This document shows, in pieces, positions 44,875 to 56,600 of a stretch of DNA of 64,000 bases. The translations under genes were made by a program, and so were the position numbers. Origin of the DNA: Edolisoma coerulescens (Eukaryota > Chordata > Aves > Passeriformes > Campephagidae); NCBI GenBank assembly GCA_013397115.1, contig VWZW01002564.1, forward strand, positions 125,183-189,182, read 5' to 3'. The first letter of the stretch is position 1. Each line of letters starts with the position of its first letter. The notes beneath the pieces are model-generated. The model did no database searches. It had not been told where the DNA came from and saw only the letters and a program-made list of their open reading frames with translations.

Positions 44875-45175
44875 GCAGGAGAGGGACTTTTTACAGAGGC
44901 CTGGAGTGACGGGACAAGGGGGAATGGCTTCAAACTGAGAGGAGTTTTAAACTGGATATTAGGAAGAAATTCTTCCCTATGAGGGTGGGGAGGCCCTGGC
45001 ACAGGTTGCCAGAGAAGCTGTTGCTGCCCCTGGATCCCTGGAAGTGTCCAAGACCAGGCTGGATGGGGCTCTGAGCAACCTGGCCTAGTGGAAGGTGTCC
45101 CTGCCCATGGCAGGGGAATGGAACAAGAGGATCTTTAAGGTCCCTTCTAACCCAAACCATTCTGGAATTCTTTGT
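44875..45175 (+). mobile_element. CR1 LINE 3' fragment
   Basis: Contains 'gagtgacgggacaaggggga', 'aggccctggcacaggttgcc', 'tccctgcccatggcagggga' and a terminal 'attctttg'. A standard recent-looking copy. Confidence 0.9.
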
Positions 45176-45304
45176 TTCTATGAAAATATACAGATTATTA
45201 GAAGAGAGATGCAGTCTACATGAACTTCACTTACTAGATTTAAAAAAGAAGAATCTTACTGATGTGACTTATTCCTTATGTGAGTAAAAGGGAATGAGTT
45301 GCTA

Positions 45305-45560
45305 ATAGCTCTCTTCTCCAGGGCTGCATTGGCTGTTGCCTGGAGCTGTGAGCTGGGACCCCAAGAATCCCACCACGTGCCTGAGAGCACTGTCCAAAGG
45401 CTTCTTGAGCTCTGGCAGGCTTGGTGCTGTGACCACTGCCCAGAGGAGCCTGTTCCAGGGCCCAGCCACTCTCCGGGTGAAAAGCTTTTTCCTGATATCC
45501 AACCTAAACCTCCCCCTACAGAGCATTGCTCCATTGTTTTCTGTGCTGGTCAGTGGATAC
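45305..45560 (-). mobile_element. CR1 LINE fragment, second subfamily
   Basis: Contains 'gagagcactgtccaaaggct', 'tcttgagctctggcaggctt' and 'cctgatatccaacctaaacc'. Same subfamily as 23318-23575. It lies 130 bp after an opposite-strand CR1 copy. Confidence 0.82.
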
Positions 45561-46364
45561 TGTGTGTGATGAGGAAGAACCCCAGTGCTGGATGGGTGCA
45601 GCCCCTGTCCCACAAGGCCCTACAGCGATGGTATGGGCTGCGTGGTCTGTGGGCTTTCATGCACCCCTTCTATGGGAGGAGGCTTAAGTCTCTCCCTGGG
45701 AATCTGCACCTGCTCTGGGAAACAAACAGGATGTTGTGAACTGAAAAGAGCTGAAAAGTCACTGCCCAGTGTGGTGGTCCATGGGGGAGGTGGGTCTGTG
45801 GCTGCAGGCACTGCAGAGCTTTGGGAGAACGCCATGCACAAAGCACCTCTGCACTGCCCAGCCCCAGCCCAGGGCTGAACGGGCCAGTCTTCCTCAGAGG
45901 AAGAAGCAGAGCTTGGCAGGGATACAAGCCTGGATCCCAGAAGCAGCACTGCCTTGCTAGCAGAGCGTTCAGTCTCAAGCCAATTTGCCTCCCAGCCCAC
46001 CAGCTAACGTGGGCACAGCGTGAGGCTGGTATTTCTCCTGCTGCTTCCAGATCCAAAGCTATTTCATGCAGAGCCAGTATGGGCATCTCTGTACCTTACT
46101 GCTCTGCAAGGTGTTGACCCAGCCTTTCTTTCCTACAATGTTTTCTTATCAGTAAATCTTAAAAAAACTGTCTAGAAAGTCTCTTATATCTCCTCTTTCT
46201 TGTGAGGAAAAGCTGACTTGGGTAATCTAACTCCAGGAGAGACTTATTGGCAGGCAAAAGGACATTATAGAATTGCAATCTGTTCAAAAATGGGAAAAAA
46301 GGAATTAATGGAGAAGTCTGCCAGTGGCCATTGAATTTGATGGTCTGATTGCAACTTCTGATTC

Positions 46365-46615
46365 AGAGAGGTGCAAGCTGTGCCAGGGGTGGTTCAGGTT
46401 GGACATCAGGAAGAATTACTTTATGGAAAGGGTTGTCAAGCATTGCAAGGGGTTGCCCAGGGAGGTGGTGGAGTCCCCATTCTTGAACACCCTGGAGGTG
46501 TTCAAGAAACCTCTGGAGGTGGCACTCAGTGCTTTGCTCTGGTTGACAAGATGGAGATCCGTAAAGGTGGAACTTGATGATCTTGGAGGTCTTTTCCAAC
46601 CTAAATGGATGTGGT
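46365..46615 (+). mobile_element. CR1 LINE 3' fragment, 'gatcttggaggtcttttcc' tail type
   Basis: Contains 'ggttcaggttggacatcagg', 'ttgcccagggaggtggtgga' and 'gatcttggaggtcttttcca', then 'acctaaatgg'. Confidence 0.85.
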
Positions 46616-49600
46616 GTCCTTGTACTCAGATGACAGCAGCCCCTCGTGTTGAGGAAGAGCCTGAAAGCATTAATGGGAATGCTGCCCCAAACATAACCCA
46701 TCAGCTGATCCAGAGCCTGGTCCAGAGGCCTGGGTGCTCCAAAGAGCTAGGCTTCAGCCAGATGTGGTGGTAGGAATGTGTGTCAGCTGTGGGATGTCAG
46801 CTGTGGGATGTCAGTGTGGATGTGGGCCTGGAGGAGGTGGTGCAAGTGCTGCAGTGTGGACCATCAGAGATGGGCTTGGCTACCTCCACCCCAGGGGTGG
46901 GGGTGCGCGGTAGTTTCCGCAAATCCCACCTTGGCACAGACGAGGAGGGGAATGTTTGTGGAAGGCTTCTGCCCCTGGCATTTCCTATTTGCTTTCAGCT
47001 CTGTGCAGACGTCTGTGTGGGGCTCAGCTTTGCTTTTGCTTTGTGCTGGGAGCTCAGGTGCCTGGCGAGATAGTTGCATTAGGCAGCAAAGCACCTAATC
47101 CTCACTGAAGACCACCTAATCCTCTCAGCTTAATGGCCTTCTGCTCCTTCAGATAGTCCCTTCTTTATTCCTTCCCTACTTGCTCAGCAGTTGAATTCTT
47201 TCCTCTTCCATCTCCAAAAGCGCCGGCTCTGCTGGCCGGCTGTTCTCATTCCTGGTTACCAACACCTCTCAGTCCTTCAGGGCTCCAAAATGCAGAAACC
47301 CATAAAAGCAGCTGGAAGTAAATGAGTAATGGAGAGGGAAGTCAGGCCTCTATGGACTGAAGAAAGTGCTCTGTAGACCAGTGTTTGAGAACCTTTCATT
47401 AGTGCTTCCTGGTTATTTTTTCTGCATTTCACTTTGCTGAATCCAAATCCCGCTCAAGCCGGTGGGAATTGTTCCACTGACTTCTGCGAGAGTTGGATCT
47501 AACCCCTGGTCTGAAAAGCAGAACTAGTCTCACTGGTTTTCTTTTATTTCAGTTGGTTTCACTTTCTGCTTCTCAGCTCCCAGAATAACATGAATGCATT
47601 CATAGTCCTCCATGGTGAGATTCATACAAAATATTCTCTTTTTATGTTTTTCATAAAACGTGTATCAGCAATTCCACCTCTGTCCTTCTGACTCTGTTTT
47701 TCAACCCTGTTTTTTGCCCCCTTCCACCCTCCCCACCTTCTACACAGATTTCTTTGTAAATATAGCACATTTTTGAAGAAACTTTGAACAGTAAGATACT
47801 CTCAGCTTTCAGCATCATTAAAGCCAGACAGTTTGCCCTCAGAAGGTAACCTGTATTTGTTGTTGTTGTTGTACCTCAAGTGGAAAAAAGATAGGTTGGG
47901 TTGTGAAAGATGTTTGTTCCATCACCATGGAACTCCTCGCACAGTTCCCAGGGCAAGACACGGCACATAGGGAGGTGACAGTGGATTTCTACATCACAGC
48001 TCGATCTTCAGCTTTTAGGTGGAAGCTGTGCTTTTATTCCTAAAATAGCAGTTTGTTCCAGTTAACATCTTCCTGGTAGCAGAAAGGGAGCAATGAGTAG
48101 AGTATGGTGCTACAGAACACAGAGAAGGGAACATTATCTTACAGAGCTCTGGGGGTTTGTCCTCCAGATCGCCAAAATTCCTTCCAAGTAACGTGTTAAT
48201 ATATTGGTAATGCAGTGACTCAACCATATAAACAGATGGAGTGAGTAGTGTGCAGCCAGTGATTCAGCTAATGTACAGCTCTGGAAAATTCAAATTTGAT
48301 TTAACATGAGGAGAAATATTGAATAAGACATTTCTAATTTTTCCTTTTGTTTAAGGAGGCTTTAAGTAGGTTGATTTTTCTACTGAATGGAGAGGGTGGA
48401 AAAACATAAGCCAATAACAGCTGATTCAAAGGATGGCATCCTGATCCCTGCACAGAAACTCCTTGCAGTAGTGCTGCACTGCAGTGCCAGCTCTTGGTCT
48501 GAGCCCAAGTCCTGCTGTGGGACACGAGCTCTTAATTTCTCCAGAGGGAGTGTTCCCAGCCGAGTTACGCAGATCTCCATGATCTAGTTCAAGCAAAGCT
48601 TAGCACTTATTTAGACTGAGTTAACTCATTAATTTTGGCTTTGAAATCTTAAAAGCTGTATCCACTATAAAGTAAATCACACGTTTTTTCCAGGCTCCTC
48701 CTATACCACATAAAGTTGTGGCTGCAGATGTGAATGTGCTGTGCCGGCAAACAGGGCACACCAAGGCTGCTCTTGGGAATGCTCTCCAAACAGCCAGAGG
48801 ACATCTAAGTTGTTGACATGTCTTCCTGCATTCTTTTTATGCCCTTGGAGTGACGAAAGGAGAAACTGGTTCTCTGCGGAGGCCTCCTATTGTCAGGACA
48901 TCAACACTTAAAAACTCACCTGATTTTTATGGAAATCTGGGGGAAACCCTGTTCTCTTTAGATGATTCCAGTCTTATCGCTGCAATTACAGCCTTTATGC
49001 CACAAGTTATGAGTACAGATTACTGCCACCTGCATGGAAGCCCATCCCTTCACCTCTATGTAAATGTTGCCTTTGAAAGCCTAATTATGAAAGAGTTGCC
49101 ACGTACTGAGTTGAGAGGCACGAGAAGTGATCTGAACAGGTTAAATGCAGATGAATGTTATGTTTTGCACACAGTTGTAATATTCATAATGTGGTAATTG
49201 CTGAAGGATGTCAGAGTAAGCCTAATTCCTCTAGCAGCTCTATGTAGGATAGAGTTTTGCCCTCCAATACACTTACACAATCTACTGAGCCTAAATTGAT
49301 ACTGAAAGCATATTTCAGAGAAGAGATTCAGGAAAGTGCTTGTCTCATTTGATGAGGCAGGACCTCAATAGTTTAGTGTGTGCAATTATCTGTGCCAGCT
49401 GTGAGGGGTGCTCTTACATATTGGGGACTGTTCTGAGTAGTCAGGTAAGGTCCTGACCCCACAAACCTATCTGGGCATGCTTTAAGTGATGAGCTATACT
49501 TAATGATTTTATTTAATATGTACAATGTGAAGAAGGTAGCAGAAATAAGAGAATCTGAGTGTTCTGTTATTTGCCTGAATATTGTCAAACCCCATTTTTA

Positions 49601-52315
49601 TGTACTTGTAATTTGCTATAACAAAATATTAAAATGGCATTTCACTCACCCTGCCATGTGGCTTTTGCTTTTTCAGAAAGAAAAGCAGCCCTCTTGCCAC
49701 TGCATTGAAGTGAGTGCACCCATACCAGTGGGAGCTCAAAGCATAAAACCTCATCATCAGCTGTGTAATAATCCTTATAAGATTTGTAGTATGGAGAATT
49801 TCCTCAGGAGTGCTGTCCCCCATCCTATGGATTGGATCCTTGTTCTTTTGCAGAACTGATGAGGGACAACACTCTTTGTTTGGACAATCAGAAACAGAGA
49901 GAAAAGGCACCGGTCCTTTTTCTATTTCGTTTTGTTGGGATTTTTTGTTGTTTGCCCTTGGATCACTCATCTCAGTTACTTCTTCATTCTTTTACCCTGC
50001 TGCTCCTGTTTTCCAAGTTGCCAGCTTCTCTCAAGAGTCCTGTAATTTTCAGAGCTTTTCTTAAATCTTCGTCTCCTGGAGCCTTTTCAGCTGTGATATT
50101 TTGAAAATTAAGCCTAATCTTTAAAAATTAAGCCTGCAGAAGCTGTATCAGAGATGACTGAAGACAAATTGAAAAGCAGGGACCTCTTGACAGTGAGTGG
50201 GAACAAAGCTTTCAGTGAGCTGGAAGTCACGAGTTTATCAAGAATGATTTTTTAGGTTACTTTCTTGTGGGAATGAGGTTTATACAGTCATGTCATGTAG
50301 GTAGAGGTATATCTGAGGGTGTATCCATGTCATTTAATAATGTTTGAATCTAGTGGCTTACTCCAGACAGGATTAAAGCTGACAGAATTATTTCGTTCCT
50401 GTGACTGTCATGAAAATAAGTTGTGGAGCAGGGAGGATGTATCATGTTCTCCCTGAATCATGGAAAATCTGCAGCGGGAACTTTTGGGCAACAGCATCCA
50501 CTGACTAAAGAGAAACCTTAAATAAATCATAACTTTGGAAGAGATTTCAGTTAAAACTTCCACCTTACACCCCAAAGTTAACAAACAACGAGGCACAGAC
50601 GTGTAGGGAACCAGGCTTTCTTCATTCTGGTCACAAGCTTTAATACTGAGGAAGTTAAAACACCTACTGAAATCACAAAAAGAGTAAGAGGCTGAGGAGA
50701 GTAAAAGATGGAGTAACTTTAACTACAAAGGCGACCACAATATGGGATTACTGGGGGGTGAGGGGGAAACAGCAGATGAGGAGGAATTTCTACACCTGTT
50801 GTGCGTGAGGGGGGAGCTTGGGAATAGAAAGTAGCAGCCAGGAAGGGAGGGAAAAGCAAAGGGAAGAAGGAGGAGAAAAGAAAATTCAAGTTGGGAAAGG
50901 CATCAAGAAAGGCTTTGAAGATCACTGAGAGGAGAAGTTAAACAGAAACTAAATTAGTTTTAATTTAATCTCTACATTCTCAGAACAAATCAGTGAACTC
51001 CTATCCAAAGAAGTGCAGGCAAGGCAGAAGGAGAACAAAGGGGTTGCAGGGAGAATCAAATTTGAAGAAGAGGCAGGTCTGGGCATGGGGACCAGTTAAT
51101 TTTAAGCACTGTTTAGTGAATGTGTCACTAATGAATGTGTCAGGGATAATGAGAGCTGCAACTTGTGGTAGAAGCAGCCAACCTGGCCACAGGAACTGTA
51201 TGAGAGGTGTTGTTACACAGCACAGGAGCGGAAACAGAGAAAGAGGCTCTTGTGAATGAGACAAACTAAGAGTTGGTTGGGTTTTTTTTTTTTCCTAATC
51301 TTGTTTAAATAAATCATTCCCATTAACATTGAACTGTTATTCATCCCACCCTCTCTGCTTGGCGTACAAGTTCCCTCTCTGCTTACAAGCGTGATGTCCA
51401 CGTGGTTCTGACTGTGCAGGGAAAAATGGCTGGAAAAGGAACTCCTGTGAAGGCTCCAGGCGGTCTGGCGAGGGGATGGAGCAACTGTTTTGTCAGTGGA
51501 CAAATGGTGGCAGTGTGCACAGGGTGACAAGATTCCTGAAGCAACTGTGTTGGCTGAGCAGGGTCTTGACACAGCAGTGACGCGCAGAGGACTGAGGGCA
51601 GACCTGGCTTGCAGGAACATTTAAGTAGCTATTTCTATTGCCAAACTATTAGCCAGATCTTCTTAAAGTGGCCTGGCCCAGGAAAGTGTTATATAAAACA
51701 AAAAACAAAAAAATAGCTGACTTGCTATTGTTAAACCAGGAAGAGTGGCATGGACCATGAAAAAATGTAGGATATTCCCAAGGTATCCCTGGGTACGGGA
51801 TAATCAAATAGATTCCCAGTGGCTGCTTTGCAGCGGGACTACAAGACCTGAAAGTAAAACTGCTTTGGGTTTAAACCGAGCTTCCCAAAATGAGATTTGC
51901 TTTTTATGTATCACCTTCTTCCTCCCCTTGCAAACCTCTGCTCTCAAAGCCAGCGAAGTGTTGCGGGGATGATCTTCCAGAAATCTCGAGAACGAGGAAC
52001 AAGGTGGAGGCGACAGATCGATCACCTGTGACATGCATGTCTCAAAGGCATTCCAGCCCTTTTGCACAGCAGGCACACTTTTTAAATATCCCAACAGCAA
52101 AACGGCCAAGCCACAGGGCACCCGTCTGAAACCACATTCCTGACACTTTCCTGCCCCTTATATAGGAATGGTTTGGGAAAAGGGGGAATATTTAACAGTG
52201 GAGATCCATGGGGGAAGGATCTGTGACAGCGCTGGTTCCTCCTAAGTGGAGTTTCAGTACAAAAAAACCCCATGTGTGGTCAGCATCTTTATTTCAGGGC
52301 ATGGCAGGACCCGAG

Positions 52316-52411
52316 CAGGACCTGATCCATAGTCAGGACCTGATCCACGGCCAGGACCTGATCCATGGGCAGGATCCTGAGCAGCACCTGAGCCATGGGC
52401 AAGACCCTGAG
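52316..52411. repeat. 18-bp minisatellite
   Basis: Five to six units of CAGGACCTGATCCATGGG with drift: three near-perfect units, then shortened 12-bp versions (CAGGATCCTGAG, CAAGACCCTGAG). The 18-bp period keeps a reading frame open (Q-D-L-I-H-G). It stands directly before the CpG island. An acceptor-like tatttcag precedes it at 52291-52298, but no splice partner is apparent. Confidence 0.85.
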
Positions 52412-52429
52412 GGATAGCGCAGGTCCGCC

Positions 52430-53660
52430 CTCACTCAGATCCCGCAGTTTGGGGCTGTGGAGAGAACCGGGGGGCGCAGGTTTGGGGCTGGAAGGGTCCC
52501 AAGGATCAGCCGGGCAGTTTCACCCCACACGGGCCGGAGGAGAAGTTCCTGGACAGCCTGTGGGGAGCCTCCATCGCAGCTCGCGGACTCGGGGCTCCCC
52601 GGGGCGACCCCTCCCAGGCGGCTCCCGGGGTCACCCCACAAGGCGCGGGGACTTGCAGCCCCAACAACCGAGACAAGGGACTCCCCCAAGCCCGGGGAGC
52701 CGCGCCCTAAAGCGACCCCAGGGCGAGCAGCGAGCTCAACCCGAGGGAACACACCACGAACCCGCCATGGCCGCCCCCGTCTCTCCCCTCATGGCGGAGC
52801 CACTTGGTACCTCCCTCCTCCCCCCACCCCCAGCAGTGGTTTCACCCCCCCGCCTCACACAGCCGGGGGGCGTGGCCTCGCCCTCCCGNNNNNNNNNNNN
52901 NNNNNNNNNNNNNNNNNNNNNNNNNNNNNNNNNNNNNNNNNNNNNNNNNNNNNNNNNNNNNNNNNNNNNNNNNNNNNNNNNNNNNNNNNNNNNNNNNNNN
53001 NNNNNNNNNNNNNNNNNNNNNNNNNNNNNNNNNNNNNNNNNNNNNNNNNNNNNNNNNNNNNNNNNNNNNNNNNNNNNNNNNNNNNNNNNNNNNNNNNNNN
53101 NNNNNNNNNNNNNNNNNNNNNNNNNNNNNNNNNNNNNNNNNNNNNNNNNNNNNNNNNNNNNNNNNNNNNNNNNNNNNNNNNNNNNNNNNNNNNNNNNNNN
53201 NNNNNNNNNNNNNNNNNNNNGAGGCGACGCGATGCTTAAAGGGGCAGCGCCGTGCTGGCCGCTCCTCGGAGGCGGGGGGGAAACGGGGGGCGCTCCGGGA
53301 GCTCCATCGCCGCTGCCGCCGCCCCTCGCCGCCGCGGGGCCCTGGGCCGGACCGGGGGCTCGGACCGCCGCGGCAGCTGCGCCCCGCTCTCCCTCTCTCC
53401 CTCCTGTGATCGCTGTCCCCCTCCACACCTGCCCTGCCCCGGAGGGACAGCAGGAGGGGGATGCGGAGATGCCCCCCGGCCGCTGCCCCGCTTTAGGGGA
53501 TGCTCCCCCCGCCTCCTGCGTTCATAGAAAGCGGAGCCCGGTCGGGGCGGTGCGCGCAGAGCCGGGTTGGGTTCCTCCCTGGTTTCTCGCTTCTTTTCGG
53601 TGTCACCCCGTGGTCTCCCGGCTCGGTTGTGAGCAGACACCTTCCCGACTGCCAGGCCGA
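52430..53660 (+). promoter_or_regulatory. CpG island, candidate promoter and 5' exon of PKNOX1
   Basis: Dense CpG and GC-rich sequence on both sides of an N gap, with GC-box elements such as GGGGCGG near 53545. It contrasts with the AT-rich flanks. Vertebrate gene order places PKNOX1, a TALE-homeobox transcription factor gene, downstream of NDUFV3 on the same strand, and its first exon is non-coding. I see no PKNOX1 residues here or to the right, so the assignment rests on synteny and composition. A promoter of an unrelated transcript or a bidirectional one is possible. Confidence 0.55.
52889..53220. other. Assembly gap (332 N)
   Basis: In the centre of the CpG island. It probably hides the core promoter. 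Long ORFs running through it are made only of N-derived X residues. Confidence 0.99.
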
Positions 53661-53699
53661 GGGTTCCCGGGTGTTCATGCGGCCACAATTAGGAGCTGA

Positions 53700-56600
53700 G
53701 ACTTGACACTGGCCAGAGGCCCTGCTGGGGATGTGTGTAAACAATAATAAATCAAGCGCTGGTTTTATCCCCAAGAATTGCCTCAATGAGCCACATGTCC
53801 CAGGTCTCATGGAGCAGTCCTTGGCTTTCCTTCATTCCCACCACGCCGGAGTCCATCAATTAACAATGTAACAATATAATTAGTTAACGCGTTCGTGTGA
53901 TAATTCTCTATATAGCTTATTGCTGTTTTTTTAGTATAATTTATTAAATATTTTCCATAGTCTTAAATGGTGTTATGTAGTGTAATTTTAGGGACAGGTC
54001 ACAATATTAATTTATTTTTTAATCTGCTGCTGCTCAAGTTTTTGGTCCCTTTTTGCAGTTTTGTTTGAGTAAATGATTGATGTAGTTGAGGGAGGGAGAA
54101 TCCCAGAATGGTTTGGGTTGGAAGAGACCTTAAAATCATCTTGTTCCACCCCCTGCCGTGGGCAGGGACACCTTCCACTATCCCAGGTTGCTCCAAGCCC
54201 CCTCCAGCCTGGCCTTGGACACTTCAGGGATCCAGGGGCAGCCACAGCTTCTCTGGGCAACCTCTGCCACGGCCTCCCCACCCTCACAGTAAATAATTTC
54301 TTCCTAATACGAGACACTATAGCTGGTATGAAACACTTAAAAGTGAATGAATTGCTGGTTTTTTGGCTGTTTTTTTTTTTTTTTTGTTACACATGCACTT
54401 GAGAGCTGCCCAGGCAAGATTCATTTTTGTCCTTACCCCTCTTTGGAATAGGTTGTGTGCATGCCATTAAACAGATCCCAGGAACAGGGAGCACGGGCAT
54501 TATGTTCTGGATGGTGGAAAACACTTGGGCTAAGATCCTGTGGAGGATAGCAAGAGGGTGTAGGTCACTTTCAAAGTATGCTAAATATCTCATTTAATTT
54601 TTTTTTTTAACTAAAAAAATCCTTTCTTAGTTTCTACTAAACGTGCACATATAGTTAGTTCCTAATTTTATTCTCAAGCGTCCTTTTGCACAAAGTTTCA
54701 CTGTGGGTTGTTTGATGAGGAGAATTGTAACAACTATGGCTTAGGATAGCCACACATCTTGCTGCTCTCCGTGCTATGAATACACTCACAGGTTGTTCCC
54801 TGTCCTCCATGGGATATAATCTGTTTATGGTCTGCCTGTGCTGTGGAGTTCTATCCCTTTAGCTATATTTGTATGTGTGGCTGAAGTGAGATGGCTTCTG
54901 CAGCTGGATGGAGTCCTGGTCAGTCCCTGCTCGCTGCTTGTGTGAATTTTATGGGTTACGCTGAACCAGGAAACAAATTGTTTTGATTGTATCAGAAATC
55001 CATCCTTACATTTGTTTCCAGACTCTGTCATTGCTACAGTATCAAGCAAGAGCAAATGCATTTTGAGTGCGTTTTCTGTCAAGTAAAACTGCAGATTTAT
55101 CCTTTTCCGAGTCTGTGTAGCCACATATAGAATCATTACATTCAAGTTTTCAAAAATTTCTGGGGGAAAAAAAATCCCCCAAACATTTCACATAATCTAT
55201 TCAAAATTATTCTAATTATTCTTTTCATGTATGTTCTATCTTCAGTTTATTTTATGAACTGTACAGTATATTTTTACTCTTGACTGTCAGCACTCAACAT
55301 AGTTTTTTGTTATCTCATAAGTAAAGTATCCACAAGAAGACTTCAGTGTAGGTTTCACTGTGTTTTCTTTACATAGTCTCCAGTTCAGTGGTGAAAGGCA
55401 GAGCTCAGTGTGCTTCAGTCACAGGCTGAAGATGGGAAGTGTAGGAACTGCTGTGCTGCACTGGGATTTGGGGGGCTCAGATCATTTCTCATTGATCTCC
55501 TCAGTGGGTTTGGGCCATGCATTTTTTTTTTATTTAATCTGTGCTTGTGTGTTTTGCTGGGCTGAAATTTTTCTTGTTACCATTTCCCATGTGCTGATAG
55601 AAAACACAGGAATTCTTCACATTTTGAGTACATTGTTGTTGTTTTTAGGGTTGGTGGAGATTTTATTTTGTGTTTGGAAATTTCACTTTGGCATGTAAAA
55701 AGTCAAGATGGTATTAAGTAACTTACAGCCTTGATTTGTACTCTTAATCTCAATACAATTTGGAATATCTGAGTTAAATAAAAATAACATTTTAAAGCTA
55801 AGTCCTTGCAGTCTTCCATGATAGGACTGAAAAGAGTTTAGAATGAATGAAATACAAATTTAAATTTCTTTTAAATGCTTTAGTCTTATAAAATGGATAG
55901 TCTTCTAGTCTTTTAGAAGCTATACTTTCCTCTTCAGAATTTTGCTTTCCAACTGTGTTTCTCTCATGCCTTTCCCTGTGCTGTAAATGCAGTGATCTAA
56001 TAAAGCCCTAATAATTCTGATTGCTACCACAGCAAGTTGAGAAGTGTTCAGGAGCAGTTCAATTTCCTGGAAAAAGAGAAACTCTTTGGTGAAATTAAGC
56101 CCTGTGTTAGTGGCCGAGGATGAATGATCACAGAACCACCACTGTGGCAGTGGAACTGCCTGTTCTAATGGCCATGCTAATGTCCTGAATGAAGCAGTCC
56201 AAATTGTATTTCAGAATATTATGTCGTGGTCTGGGAGCCAAATGTTGCCTCTGCAAAACTGGCACATATGTGAAAGTTTACAGTAAAGCAGATTAATATT
56301 TTTATTTTGGTGTAAGTAAGACCAAATGCAATTTTTTTGTGTGAAATTAAAAATGTTGCAAATGTTACTTCTCTCTCTTGCAGCAGCAGCAGCTGGTTAG
56401 TCCAATCTCACTTGTTCAAAGAGTCTGTAGGTTTAAAAATGAGAAGTCTCAGAGGGATTTATTTTGCCACAGCTCAGTGCTGTACAAAATGTAAAACAAC
56501 TTACTGCTCTTCTAAGCAAGAGGATTCCAAGAGCAGGGAGAAAAAGCTGCTGATGGAGTTCTTTCATTTGCTTACTTGGTGCCAGATGTTGCCAAAATCT

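Larger units (their letters stand above)
35741..52300. other. Intergenic region between NDUFV3 and the CpG island
   Basis: About 16.5 kb without a recognisable exon. It contains four CR1 pieces listed separately, the poly-T tract, a decayed CR1-like tail near 40653-40680, a CpG-containing block at 41690-42180, a 15-bp triplication near 46785, a short (TTG)n at 47862 and purine-rich sequence at 50740-50900. Confidence 0.7.

Noticed and set aside
52395..53699. 434-codon ORF and its overlapping frames in the CpG island
   Set aside because: More than 100 residues are N-derived, and the rest is Pro/Arg/Gly-rich sequence typical of GC-rich DNA read in any frame.
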